Source: Ilyonectria destructans (Eukaryota; Ascomycota; Sordariomycetes; Hypocreales; Nectriaceae). From it: a DNA stretch of 64,000 bases. The translations under genes and the position numbers were made by a program. This document shows, piece after piece, positions 19,806 through 31,508 of this stretch. Within the stretch, counting starts at the first letter, position 1. Each line of letters opens with the position of its first letter. The stretch spans positions 1,364,001 to 1,428,000 of the forward strand of contig JAHEWK010000008.1 of assembly GCA_020740775.1 (NCBI GenBank), written 5' to 3'. The notes under the pieces are model-generated. The model did not search any database. It was not told the origin of the DNA and saw only the letters and a program-made list of their open reading frames with translations.

Positions 19806-20744
19806 ATGGATCAATCCGAGTCAATACTGCGCGCTGCATCCTACCACTGCGAGGACTTTGGCCGCTCCGTCATCCAGATTGACCACCACCACTGCGAAGT
19901 CGTCCGATCATCCATCTTCAAACCTTTCGGCGATGACCCCGACGACGGCCTTGGAACGCTCGATGTTCTTCCCGTAGAGCTTTTGTCTTCCATCTGCCTC
20001 ATGCTCGACGTCGATGCTGGCTTTCGCTTCAGTCAAGCCAGTCGCCGCGCTCGGGCAGTCGTCGCCTCGGTTCCTGAGTATCGCCATCTCGGCGACCACG
20101 CGCTGCAATGCCTCTGCGCGCTCCTTCGAACCGATATCGGCCACCACGTCGCCATCAGCACACTGCACTCGGCACTGGTGACGCAAGACTGCCAGTCTTG
20201 CGGTTTCTTCGCTGGATATCTCTTCTTGCCGACCCTCACGCGATGCTGCTTTCCGTGCATTGAATCGGCCAAGGGATTGAGCGCGGCACCTCTAGAGAAG
20301 CTGGCCAGCGAATCTGGCATGTCGGTCGACCAACTCAAAGAGGCCATCCCGATCTTCCACACGCTGTCAACATTACGCAACTCGGCGGGCGCAATGCGCG
20401 GCGGCCGGCGATTCCTTGTGGCAGAAAAGCACTGCATTGGGATTTTGCGATCAATCAGACACCCGGAGCCGACGCCGGCCTACTTTTCCTTGATGCACTT
20501 GCCTGGCTTCGGGTTTGAAGCATCCACGACCTTGCCATCCTTGAACTCCAAGACGGGCGAGATCGAAACCGGAGTCTCATGTAAAGGTTGCCAAGTAGCG
20601 ATGAGGATCTCGCCCTCCGAAGAGGCCTACAAACTTCGACAGCGCGTGTATTCGAGGGAGAAGTTTTTGGAACATTTCCAAGTTTGTGCACACGCAAAGA
20701 CCATTTGGGACTCCAGCCAGCAGACAATCAGTCTCCGTTCATGA
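19806..20744 (+). CDS. F-box domain protein
   Basis: Single exon, 312 aa, from ATG at 19806. A His/Cys-containing N-terminal segment is followed by an F-box (LDVLPVELLSSICLML…GFRFSQASRRARAVV, about residues 55-95), then a region with paired cysteines (CQSCG…CCFPC) typical of a large ascomycete F-box family. A second Cys pair (CKGC) and a His/Cys near the end suggest a zinc-binding C-terminus. Probable SCF adaptor by family; the substrate is unknown. GC-rich codon use and an intact frame suggest a functional gene. Confidence 0.85.
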   Translation: MDQSESILRAASYHCEDFGRSVIQIDHHHCEVVRSSIFKPFGDDPDDGLGTLDVLPVELLSSICLMLDVDAGFRFSQASRRARAVVASVPEYRHLGDHALQCLCALLRTDIGHHVAISTLHSALVTQDCQSCGFFAGYLFLPTLTRCCFPCIESAKGLSAAPLEKLASESGMSVDQLKEAIPIFHTLSTLRNSAGAMRGGRRFLVAEKHCIGILRSIRHPEPTPAYFSLMHLPGFGFEASTTLPSLNSKTGEIETGVSCKGCQVAMRISPSEEAYKLRQRVYSREKFLEHFQVCAHAKTIWDSSQQTISLRS

Positions 20745-21999
20745 GAACCTCTGGGACCATTCTAACATATTTTTACCGCCGAACCGACGCGAGTTCATTC
20801 GTGACGTCCCGGATCTACCCTGAGGCGGTCTGGGTCTGGCCATCGACATCCCATCGACGTTGCACACAGCCCAAGAGACCCTGGTGAAGGCTGCTTGGCT
20901 CCGTTGTACAACGGAGAGAGATGCATGGATTCCTCTTTCGCACTTCCATTTGCATCTGGGCGATAAGTTCTCGTGTTTGCGACACCACGATGTCGAGAAA
21001 GCAATGATGAACTTTTAATGGATCCATGTCAGAATAATGTCTCACTGCGAGATCCATGTGGAAGACGATCACCGACGCAGAAACTTCCCCACTGCCCAAC
21101 CACTCGGGATCGCCGCCCGAAAGCACTCCCGTGGTACACCTACTCGGTCAGGGCGAGTAAGGTAAGCTTATGGATTTAGGGTTCACCAGCCGAACAAAGG
21201 TTGCTGCCACAACGGACACCGACCTAAATCCCGCAGCCCGTCAAGCGATGGACGGCTTGATCAACAGTATCATCCCAGGAGGAAATCGACGTGGTTCCAT
21301 GTCACAGGGAGCCCCACGATGCCGCTGTCGTTGTGCTGTTCGGGGTGGAGGAGAGTGCCAATCACAATCTTGGTTGACGTCAGAGTCTATGAGACCCTTT
21401 GTTTGGGGTAGCATGATGATGAGGTTCGAGCACAGATGGCAGAGTCGGAATACGAACAAAGGCCCAATCACAGTCACTGCCCTCCCGTCAGCTGGAAGCA
21501 ACTTACCCCCCAATGGTGAACCCGAGAACCGTGCTGGTGCTACGTTACTGGTCACGGAAGCGTCGATGGGACATGACGGCATTCCATTTAGGGCATGCTT
21601 TCGGGTTACAGCGCGGATCTCCTCAACCCACAGGGGACTCCCCGCACATCAACCCACTGTAACCTCCCACCCACAGGCCTCGGACCTGTGACTAGTCGCT
21701 AGCGGATTCGCCTTAGTGGTCCGGAGGTGGCGATCTTCCTTTTTCCCCACACTTCCCGCCGTTGACCGCACTGCTCCTCCCTTCTCTCAGCTCCGCCTCC
21801 ATCGTCATTCACCGTGTCACGCAGTTGCACAGGACGACCGGCTCCGATTTAAGACACGAAGCGGCCGCCTTCTCTATTCTGGACAATTCATAGATTCTTG
21901 GGATCAGCCACGCGCCTCAATTTACCAGTATCCAGGCTCCTCTCTGCTCGCATTCAGACATTCGCATCTTCTAGTCCAGAAGCATCAGCCATCATCGTC
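20745..21999. other. intergenic; only weak open frames
   Basis: A 173-codon plus-strand frame (21170-21691) and overlapping minus-strand frames are open, but none shows a motif, a consistent start context or codon structure that I trust. The last 300 bp are pyrimidine-rich, as expected for the promoter/5' UTR of the secreted-protein gene. Confidence 0.45.
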
Positions 22000-22707
22000 A
22001 TGATCGCCTCAACGATCCTCTTTGGCCTCCTCAGCCTCACCGCCGCATCACCTGTGTCCACGACGGCCGGGAAAACCAAGTACCCTGAAACCGAGACCTC
22101 CAAGGGCTTCAAGCTCGTCGTCAACGTGACGGATCCGTCAAGAGACTTCAAACCTTCCATTCAAAACACCTTTGTCACCAGCATTCACACTGGCGCCGGC
22201 CTGGCTCTTGTCGGCGTCATCGCGGGGGACGGCCGCATATTCTACCAAAATGGAACCAAGAAGGAGCAGGAAGACAGCCGGGCAACCATCATCACCGACG
22301 GCGGCACGCCTCTGACACCCTCGGGCCTGAAGCTCACCAAGGACTCCAAGTCGAAGACACTCTCCACAGCCCACCTCGACTTTGGGCTCGGCACTCCCGG
22401 CGTTCAGCTTTCCTCGTCCAAGACATACAGCTTCGTCCTCCCCGAGACGTATCTCGCTTGCAACGAGAGCCTAGCCTACTACCAGGGCCAGTACTTCATC
22501 ACCATCAAGCAGGCCAAGATCACCAAGAACAAGGATGGTTCTACAAACCGTAACATCCCCAAGCACTGTATCCCCGTTCGGTTGGTCCCAGAATGCGCCG
22601 AGCTGGAGAGCTTGCCGAAGGGCTCCTATTCTAGCCACAAGTATGCGCTTGAGTCTCAATGTTACAAGGACGTGTCGAAGATCAAGTGGTGCGAGTATAG
22701 CCCTTGA
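22000..22707 (+). CDS. secreted protein, DUF7907-like
   Basis: 235 aa from ATG at 22000, chosen because it begins a classical signal peptide (MIASTILFGLLSLTAA, cleavage likely after about residue 16-18). An in-frame upstream extension is open but would bury that signal. The mature part is β-rich with 'FKLVVNVTDPS', 'GRIFYQNGT', 'TDGGTP' and a C-terminal half with CIPVRLVPECAELESLPKGSYSSH, matching my recollection of a fungal extracellular family (DUF7907). Several N-glycosylation sequons and an even set of cysteines fit a secreted product. Molecular role unknown. Confidence 0.8.
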   Translation: MIASTILFGLLSLTAASPVSTTAGKTKYPETETSKGFKLVVNVTDPSRDFKPSIQNTFVTSIHTGAGLALVGVIAGDGRIFYQNGTKKEQEDSRATIITDGGTPLTPSGLKLTKDSKSKTLSTAHLDFGLGTPGVQLSSSKTYSFVLPETYLACNESLAYYQGQYFITIKQAKITKNKDGSTNRNIPKHCIPVRLVPECAELESLPKGSYSSHKYALESQCYKDVSKIKWCEYSP

Positions 22708-23414
22708 GGGTAGGGGAGGTGTTACGGTGGGATGACCGGAAATCATCAAGTTTACTTGCATTAGTAGCTACACATTCCTTAGCCAGCCCGGCGCATTTCG
22801 CGCCTAATTTTACACATAATAATCACTCAATTCCCTTCTTGATGACATTTCTCGTTGTCGGTTGTACAAAGTGGAGGAGACCGGTACATGTACGAAGGTA
22901 GGCGACGGTATTATCCTTCAAACGGTCGGCAGTGAACCAGTGTCTGTACGAAACCAGCATTGATAAACTATCCAATCACTACGTTGCATGTACCAAGAGA
23001 TGTTTTGTTTACTACTCGAAGCCTCATATTCGCATCCATCCTATTTTTAGCAAAGGAGCCCTAGATTTCCAATGGCGCAGTTGAAGGCTTCATCTAGTCA
23101 AATAAGCCGTTCGTTCAGTTGCGGCATGTCGGCGTACGAGCGCACATGGTCAACGAAGGACAAGCCATGATTGGAGACAAAATTGGCTAACGGGACCATG
23201 GCGGCTTCAGCCTATAACAGTCCCAGAAAACGCCAAGATAAAGCGTTTGCTCTGCCACTCCATGGAAACTTTTGGTATTGTCCTTTCATCTTCCCAAGTA
23301 TCGCTCACGGCCGACCCTCGTGGTGTTTGACCATGAGCTCGCTCGGGGCTTGGGTTCTTGAAAACCTTAACGATACTTGCGTTGGCCACCTGACGCCTCT
23401 CGATCGATTGAGAA
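22708..23414. other. intergenic, no gene recognised
   Basis: No supported gene; small overlapping frames only. Confidence 0.5.
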
Positions 23415-25429
23415 ATGAACTCGGTCATGTCGTATCAGATGTTTGCGAGGGAATTCGACGCACATACAATTGGCCCGAGTCCTAACATCCCCGACGAAAT
23501 TCTCGACCCCTACGTGTACTCGCCGCTCCCGACCAAACATTCGATAAGACTACTGTCCTTTTCAAGCAATGCTAAATTTGGCTACTCGTGTTCTCTCAGC
23601 ACCTTCGAGCTGAGCACCGCGCCACGTTACCAGGCCCTCTCGTACACCTGGGACAATCCGTTCCAGTTCCCTCTGTTGGAAACCTCATCCTTCTCTCCGG
23701 GCAAAGCAGAATTGGACGCCAAGTACGCACAAAAATGGGAATTCAAGGTCGACGGAAAGGCCTTGGTAGTCCAGCCTGGTCTCAATCTCCATGAAGCCCT
23801 CGGACGTCTGTGGAGTGCATATACGATCGACAGAGAGTACCTCTGGGTTGACATCATATGCATGAATCAAGAAGATGCTCTGGAGCGAGCCGCACAAATG
23901 CTGATAATGGGAAGTATATACCGCCACGCTTCACAGGTAGTCGCTTGGCTCGGGGCCCAATTGACCTTATCCTTCCTTGGCATCGAATCCCTCAAGGAAC
24001 TCGACAAGATACCAAAGGAGAAATGGGCCCAAATGCAGACAATGGACATGACTAATGAGGACATTTATTCTGAATTGAGGATATCTCCAATTACTGAAAA
24101 GAAGAGACGGAGCCTCTCAGGGATTGGATGCGTCGGTGAGTGTCCACAACTTGGTGAGGGTTCTGTGAACCTACTAACTTTGTGAATAGATAGTTCAGTC
24201 GAGTGTGGATTGTCCAAGCAGTGGTTCTTGCGCGGTGCGTTAGTTTTGTCTGTGGAATCTATGAGTTCCCCATGCGGCTGTTGTTTGACGTCTCTAAGAT
24301 GCTCACAGGCTGGGGCAACCAACTGATGAAACATGACACGCCTGATGCAGCGAGTCGTCAGATGCTACCGCCAGGCGGGATTGCTTCTCTCGCTGTCATG
24401 CGATCATAGCTATACCTCTTTCAGCAACTACCGCCTTTGGACGTCATGGTGCTCACACGCAGCCGACAAGCTAACGTAGATGTCGACAGCGTGTACGGAT
24501 TGCTGGGTATCCTTGCAATGCTGATGGAGAAGGAACCTAGGGAACTGCTTGTGCAACCAAATCTCAACAAGCCGTCGCTCGAAGAGGTCATGGAGAACAC
24601 GAAGTTGATGCTTATCCACCATAGCGAGGATCTACAGGTCTTCCACCAAGTGCAGGAGCGATCAATACGGTCTATTAGCCGTTGTTCCTCGTGGACCGTC
24701 AACTGGAGACAGCGCATGGCGCCAGAGCCGTTGATCGTGTCCAGCCCGTTTGGGGTGCCTTGGAAACCTGCCGGGACATCGCTGACGCAATCCCTAGACA
24801 CGAGCATCCCCCGAAGGCTGATATTCCAAGCTGTAAGTATTGCGTCTATTGTGGAGCTGTCGCTGGACTCGGACAGTCTGGAGGATTCTGGCGCTTGGTT
24901 GACGTCTGTCTGCAGCCTTTGCTAAGAGCCTTATGGAGCCATTGTTCGTCAGGGACTGACTGAGATCCTCTAGCGCACTACCATCACTGATATGGCTATA
25001 GAACAATACCCGGCTGCCTCTCATTTAGGCGACGTATTTGTGCTGAATTGCCTCGAGATGTATTGCCAGCGTACGGCAGGTTTCTCTGCTATTAGACAGG
25101 GTACGGAGGATGCCCTGTTCTATGACGAGATTAAATTGTTAAAAGAAGTTGATACGGAAAGCTGCTTCCCCAACGCCGAAGATATACCTGGCTTCTTCAG
25201 TGCTCTTAGGGGGTACGCCAAGGGCGTCTCAAAATCAGCCGTTGTTGCGACGTTTGAGCAACGCAACCCTAGATTGGAGTCGTTGCGCCCACGGATTGGC
25301 AGTGTAATTATAGACCGCCGTCTTGCAAGGACGCAGAATAACCTTCTTGCCGCCGTTCCCGTTTCCTCGGAACCTGGAGATGAGATCTGGGTTATTCCAG
25401 GACTCGCAACTCCGTTTACCCTCCGGTAG
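23415..25429 (+). pseudogene. heterokaryon-incompatibility (HET) domain gene, broken
   Basis: The N-terminal 235 codons (from ATG 23415) contain the HET domain hallmarks (PF06985): RYQALSYTWD, LWVDIICMNQED, ERAAQM and IYRHASQVVAWLGA. An intron-like GTGAGT (24136) leads to a segment with FSRVWIVQAVVLAR, another HET signature, but the visible acceptors do not keep phase. Downstream coding continues in one frame (YGLLGI…; SSWTVNW; and a C-terminal GDEIWVIPGLATPFTLR typical of HET proteins), yet it is interrupted by an in-frame TAG (24407-24409), TAA (24923-24925) and a further frame change around 24,900. HET proteins trigger death on contact with a genetically different strain; this copy is probably dead. 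Confidence 0.75.
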
Positions 25430-28400
25430 ACACCAAGCGGCGAATCCGAGTCCGCTGGGGAAAGCAACGTTAATGTAATGATGAACGGGGAGCTTTTAAG
25501 CACCCTGAACTTCTAGACCATCACCCCAAAGCAAATCTAGCCCCGACCTGCTATAATTCATTTGTGGATTTTGCTATTCTTAGCTCCCCTTTCCACTTCG
25601 AGCTCTGTAGAGGAACTGCCTGCTAAGACACTAAACTTGAGCCGTTCTTATGCACATGGATATGCGAGTGATATCACGGCGTTTTGATATAGGCTTTAGC
25701 TTAAATAGGTTTAGTTATTACCCATGATAGTGCCTGCGAATACACAGCAGGTTGACTGACACTTGGGCCTCGGTACAGCTAGTTGAGGTACTACTTGAAG
25801 TGGTGGCACACAAATCAAAGGCGGCACGCCCCTCCCTTTCTCAATTCCTCCCATCTTCACCACTGGCGACAACGACCTCATTTGTCTCTTGGATAGTTTT
25901 GTTTCATTACGTTACACTACCAGGTCAACAAAGGAGCTCAAGATGAAGTCGGGACAGCACTGTGCGTCCCTCGAGCCCGGCTACCAAGACGCAAGGGATG
26001 GGCTCCATGTCCGGACAGAACAGCACCCCATTGATGAATTGAGCTTCGGATCCGGTTCGCGGGCGGATGGACGAAGAAGGGCGAGCCCACTGCCAGCCCG
26101 TGGAACATGAACTTGGACCCCAGCTTGGCGACGATGACGCAGGGAGCATAGACTATCCGAACGTTCAAGGAGACAAGACAGGGAAAAAGAAATGGCAAAA
26201 AAACATACAACAGCGAGGATTCCCCGGTCGTCACCGACCCGAGTACTAATTCGCCGCTTCTCAGCTTGACTAAGGGAGAGCGGACGGGATCCCGTATTTT
26301 CTAAGAGCTATGGTCGTATGTGCTTGAAAGTGAAGCACAACCGGCTTTTAAGCCCGAGATTAGTATTGCATGCATCAAAATCATAAAGGAATAGTTATAA
26401 GATCGAAGCGGATATTTTAGGTCCCTGAATTTAACAAGATTGAGCTTGGAAACTCTAGTGCTCTGATATAACGGGCCCAGTGGAGACTGGGGTATCAGAG
26501 GATGCGTTAGCTACTTCGATCGGATACCCACGAGTAACGACGCGTGGTGGGCGAAGGAACCAGAGAGTCATGACATTCTCCACCACCCTTCGTTTCCCAA
26601 AATAACTCGGTTCATAACTGAGATAGAGACTTGTAGGGTCGCATTTTTCGTGCGGTAGTTGGCGCTGGTGTTGCTTTAATCGGAGTAGCGCAGAGCTATA
26701 GTATCGTGAAGAACTTTATAATCCCCACCCTGACTGCGCTTCTTTAAGCAACCTCTTTGCAGCCCTTTCACCACGAGTCTCTTCCTTCTTTTCATGACTC
26801 CAGAATAATGACTGATATTTGCGTGTGTTCTTGATCCGTTCTAGCTTTTCTTTGCCCTCTTCTGAGCCACGACAACTCTTTCATGCGCCCTTACTTCTTC
26901 TTCGCCAGGTGATATCGAAGGAATTGGCGTCTTTACTGCATCCTCTAGGTAGTGTGGTATGTCGTCCTTTCTGCCTTTCTGATGGGAGTTTCTTACAGCT
27001 AAAAGTAAGAGGGCCCATAGTGTGTAATTTGCATCGTTGCCGCCGTTCTGAAGCAAGTCATGCGGACACTCAAGCTCGGTAAGAAGTCCATAATCCTAAC
27101 TGGACTTCTCTGCATCTAAGATAACGGGAAACACCGCCAGGGCTGTATTTATCGATAATTTTGACTCTATAGTGACACCCGATAGGGAAGTAGATAGTAC
27201 AGATGGGCGATTTTGACGTGAGAGATGGGCGATGTTGATGAGAGAGGAGAGATAGACGGTAGAAGAATTCAGAGTGTAAGGAACACTAAATGCCAATAAT
27301 AACCCTAAACTAAATACTAATCCTATCATATAATTAAATACTAAGCCCCAGGATATAATTCGGATGGGAGACCCAGCGCCAGAAGAGACAGTGCTGCACA
27401 CTGATATTTGCCTTAAACTTCAATTCAATCCTTCTGACTTCAACCTTGCTGTCTACAGTCAACAACCTTCAACCTTAGGACAATAATATTATTCTGAGCA
27501 ATAAGAGGAGGGGCTGACATCTCTTGTCGTCGAGAGGCCAACTTCCCTTACAACAAGCATTCAATTTGTCAACTTCCATTATGGTAATTACCTGCAAAGC
27601 TCTTTTTAAGAATAGCCCAGCATACCAGGTATCAAAGGAAGGATGGATTGGATGATTATTCGAAGGGAAAAACGGTATGAATATAAAAGCTTCCTTTTTC
27701 TTATTTTATCCTTTATGCCTAATACCACTTAACTTAGAGACGAAAATTAAGTGCACCAAGATCCAATTCCGTTTTTAGAGTCAAGCTCGTGCTGCTCCAG
27801 GCTGACCTGCCGCAGGGCGATTGCTAAGGTAGTCGGAGCTCGGGCTGAGGCGGGCTGAGCTTGAGCTGAAGGTGCTAAGAGAGCGGCACACTTTTGTGAT
27901 CACAGACCCCTGCAAAGACCCAAATCTAAAATTATGCGTCCACCGTGCCCTGGTTGAACTTTCCCTTCTTGAAGAATATGACTAGATAGATATATCTGGC
28001 AGTTTAAGAGAAAGAACCTGTGACACCAAAACTGGTTACACAATTTGCCATTCTTGTCTTTGCTTTTGTCGTAATGTTTGTCCAGCCAGATTAATGTAAT
28101 TTTTTTATAAGATTGTGCTCGACTGTCTACAAGTATTGTGCTCGGGTTCTCTGAAGCCCTATTATTGTTGATTCCTGACTATTCGGTAGAGCTTTCGGGC
28201 TGTGGCAACGAGGCGTCCTTCTAGAGCTGAACTATACTGCTCAGCTGGTATCATTCGTCAGCTTGGTTCTGATCTGTACGCGTGCACGCTGGGAACAAAA
28301 GGAGTGCCACTAAAAGACCAATTAATTGGTGGCCTGGTCTTATAGCCGCCGAACAGACAGCGGTGGCAGTGTCGCTTACCAGGCAAAAGCAATAGTTCTA

Positions 28401-28690
28401 GACGCCAAGATACAGCTGAGCCTCTTGGTTTCTTGGCGTTGGTTACGACGCCAATAGGATGCACGCGGTGCTGCGGCATCAGGCTAGTGGCGGGACTTCG
28501 CGATGACGGGGGCGTCAAAAGGTCGAGTTTGAGGTCGGGAGGCAAGTAGCGTCAACGACCAGCCCCGTCACGGTGAAACTGATTGGCCGATTTTGATCTG
28601 TCAACTCTTGGAATGGCCGTCGAGTGCATGATATAAGCGCCAGCCTGATTTCTTCTCAGTTCGTCCATGACTGTTCAGGTTCATTGCCTC
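25430..28690. other. gene-poor stretch with AT-rich repeat debris
   Basis: About 3.2 kb without a supported gene. A short coding-like piece at 25,943-26,249 changes frame and ends without a motif. Two ~21-bp copies of AGATGGGCGAT-type sequence lie at 27,203-27,245. The RIP-like repeat block at 27,300-27,580 is listed separately. Confidence 0.5.
27300..27735. repeat. degenerate repeat related to 16,510-16,740
   Basis: 27,368-27,575 aligns by eye with the block at 16,510-16,740. The following 27,674-27,735 (…CTTCCTTTTTCTTATTTTAT…) also resembles 35,506-35,570. Differences are largely transitions, consistent with RIP of an old dispersed element. Confidence 0.55.
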
Positions 28691-28750
28691 TGACTTGAGG
28701 TACTTAAAGGATGCCGACTCATAGCTACTTGGGCTCATGTTGCATGTACG

Positions 28751-30627
28751 TTGGTCATCAATAAAGCAATTCGATTGTTTCCTTCCATTGTTCTCGCCAT
28801 TTCCGTAATTACCATCTTCATCATGTCCGGGTATGATTACAGGTTCCGGAACATGTCCGAATACAACTACACTTACGCCACTCCCACTTCCTGGCAGGCG
28901 TGGCACGAAGCCTACTTCGACAGAGTTGGAGGCGTCCTCCAGGCGAACGGGGAATGGGTGCGGCTTCTCAACTCGGGGTGCACCACGGACAGTTGGGCGA
29001 CGCCCAATTGCACACGTACCTGCAGCAACGCCACGGCCATGTTCAGTTCTCCCGAAAACGTCTGGAACTGTATGGCTCTGGCGACGGTTACCATGGAAGT
29101 GGTCCAAGGTAGAAAGACGGTCGATCCCAGCAACCTCCAGAAAATGGACGACATTTTCGACCTGGGTGGCTCATTGGAGGCCTTTGACAAGCTGCGCGTC
29201 TTCGGGAGCGTGCGACAATGCTTCTGGCAATCCTGCTCCGATTCCAAGTACGGCAACTGCACGTCGAGTCTCACGAGGTTCCGGTGCGATCATATTGACT
29301 CTGACAACATCGAAGACTTTGCTAGCGTCATCCGCGGATCGTATTGTCAAGGTGCCGCCTTGGGCGTTGACTCGGACATCGCCGGGCCAGGTATACTCGT
29401 CGCCTACATGTTTCAGCTATCCCTCGTGCTTATTCTCGCCGGCCTTTTCTGGTATACTTACCAGCCTTACACTAGCTTTAAGACGGCAGCACGACAATTG
29501 CGCAGCGAATTCAGCGGTGCCTCGAACCGTCCGGAAGAAATAGAGACGGCATCACAGGAGACTTTAGACTCGAAGCCTGCCGGCCGCTTCACCGTGGCGG
29601 TTCACTCCACCGTGGCCGACCTCCAAAAAGCCCAGACGGCCTTCGGCTTGACCATCGGCGTTATCTTCCTATTCGCCTTTGCGGGGGAAAGCAAATTGGG
29701 ATTAGCCAACGTGTCATCAGTCCTTTCCTACACCATCAACCGCGATATTGCTTTCGGTCTCTCAGTCGTGGGCATGTATTCCATCGTCTTTCTCCAGCCG
29801 TGTCGCCAGCGAGTCGGCAAACGCGGGAAGTCTAGGTTGTTCTCCATGGTCCCCATGGTGCTCAGCTGGATCTTGATGATTATCGCGCATGCCTTCAAGG
29901 ATCGAGGCTCGTGGGCGGATCCTGAGAAATTCTTGGAGACCCTTAAGGAGAACGCCGCAGTGGAGGACTGTGGGAACAATCCAGGACCCATGTCCTTTTG
30001 CCTGGGCCCGCTGTTGCAGGGACCCGATCAGTCACAGCAGGTTTTCAGCCTTACGATAAAGCTAACTCCCGTTGTACACTGCCTCTCTGCCATCGTGCTT
30101 TCTGAAGAGTTCATCATATCTAGCTCGGAGATATCTCGGTCCCTAAGTCGGCGCTTTGGCGGGATCCTAACATTCATTCTGTTGGCAGCCAAGCTGCTGG
30201 GTTTCAGCATGCTGGTAATCTGCCTCATCGACGTGGTGAAGGCATTCATTAAGATCCGACAAATTAATGGTGGCCAGCACTCCTGGGGTTTCGGCCAACT
30301 GGCAGCTATGGCCGTGTGGATCCCCGTGGTTGTAAACTTCCTGATCTTTCTCACAGGTATGTTGCCTTTACACGTTCACAAGTGGCAACTTACTAACTAC
30401 GTTGGCATACAGTTGGCACTGAGAAGGGAACAGAAGCCAGAATCCACAGGCAACTTCAAGTGTCCCGGGTAGGAACCGCTGCGATGCCACTCGAGGAGAA
30501 GTCAAAAGAGGATAGCGGTAGCGAGGCTCAGAGCTTGCCTTTGTTAGGCATTGGACCATCGACCGAGAATATCCGAGACAGAGACAACAATACCTTTGTC
30601 TCTTCCCTAGACACAAATCGGCCGTGA
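28751..30627 (+). CDS. polytopic membrane protein of unknown function
   Basis: Main exon up to 30356, then a 56-nt intron (GTATGT…CATACAG, TACTAAC branch) and a last exon 30413-30627. The open frame runs back to 28694 but contains no ATG before 28823, although residues just upstream form an obvious hydrophobic anchor (IVLAISVITIFIM). Either a first exon is unrecognised or the start has been lost; I mark the 5' end as 28751. After the anchor comes an extracellular-looking region with many Cys and N-glycosylation sequons, then about seven membrane helices between 29,395 and 30,356 and a hydrophilic tail. Unlike any transporter I know; a fungal family of unknown role. Confidence 0.65.
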
Positions 30628-30733
30628 AACTCTAGACCCCGTGTGGTACAGGAGAAGAGGGGGAGGGAAGAGACAGTGCGTCCCGGGTGGGCTGCTACCT
30701 CTAGGAAAACCTGCTCGCTCCACGGACAATTTC

Positions 30734-31024
30734 TTATGAAGAAGACGGGCAGAGGGCCCTGATCTGTTGTCTAAGCTTCAATGGTTGGGTGTACGTTACT
30801 AACTGGTATTTATATCCAAAATAATGATATACAAGTATTTTGTTATCTTCCTTCTCAATAAAATCGCCGTAATACCGCCTGAAGATAGGATCTTCATCAC
30901 CACGAGGCTTGGACTTGTCAAAGTTACCAAGGTCAGCAATTTCATCTGCAACTGCCGTTAGCATCGACTCTCGTGAGGCTGGAAGGAAGCTCGCTCTCAC
31001 AGGCATATTGGTCAGGTTCGACAT
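30734..31024 (-). CDS. possible small hypothetical protein
   Basis: A 96-codon minus-strand frame from ATG at 31024. The composition (charged, with FRRYYGDFIEKEDNK) is protein-like but no domain or neighbour supports it. It could equally be a terminal exon of something longer or noise. Confidence 0.25.
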   Translation of the reverse strand: MSNLTNMPVRASFLPASRESMLTAVADEIADLGNFDKSKPRGDEDPIFRRYYGDFIEKEDNKILVYHYFGYKYQLVTYTQPLKLRQQIRALCPSSS

Positions 31025-31100
31025 CCCTGGTAGCAAAAAGAGGGCCTAGCCAGATAACGACGCCGGGAGCGAAGAAGGCGGAGCCGTCAAGCTCGGCGAT

Positions 31101-31508
31101 TCACTTGCGCTCGATGGCTGTGCCCTCCGCGAGCAACTCCTCTCTGTACTTGCGAACAGTCCATGGCAAGTCCTCGTAGTTCATTCGAATAACCCTGAAG
31201 CCATCACGGGCCATGAACACGTCAAAGCCGCCTGGGTAAGGAAGATCGCCTTCATCAGCAGTCTTCCAGTGCTCATTGAGATAGTCCATCGCCCACGTCA
31301 TCTCCTTGGGTGCGTGTGCAGGGTACGGGACGGTGTGGATCTCGACTTTGTAGCTCGCGCGAGCCTCGCAGTCCTTCAACCACTTCTCGGCCGCGTTGGC
31401 CTCCCCGATGAGCGCGCTCTTTCTCTCCCGGCTCATTTTCGGAGGAGTGGTTTGAGCCGCAGCCCCTGGGGCGAGCAAAAGTGGAAGGAGATCAGTTGTG
31501 AGTTTCAT
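31101..31508 (-). CDS. small secreted protein
   Basis: 135 aa from ATG at 31508. N-terminal signal peptide MKLTTDLLPLLLAPGAAA with a likely cleavage near residue 19. The mature ~115 residues contain one Cys and motifs such as PYPAHAPKEMTWAMDYL and PYPGGFDVFMARDGFRVIRM. No known domain recognised. Size and signal fit a candidate effector or other extracellular protein, but there is no direct evidence of role. Confidence 0.6.
   Translation of the reverse strand: MKLTTDLLPLLLAPGAAAQTTPPKMSRERKSALIGEANAAEKWLKDCEARASYKVEIHTVPYPAHAPKEMTWAMDYLNEHWKTADEGDLPYPGGFDVFMARDGFRVIRMNYEDLPWTVRKYREELLAEGTAIERK

Noticed and set aside
21170..21691. 173-codon open frame on the plus strand
   Set aside because: No motif, low-complexity composition, overlapping open frames on the other strand; likely chance.
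25943..26249. Coding-like stretch with an ATG and Asp/Glu-rich composition
   Set aside because: It changes frame halfway, has no recognisable motif and no flanking exons; kept only as a possible remnant.
28258..28545. Minus-strand 95-codon frame upstream of the membrane protein
   Set aside because: No ATG near its beginning and no motif.
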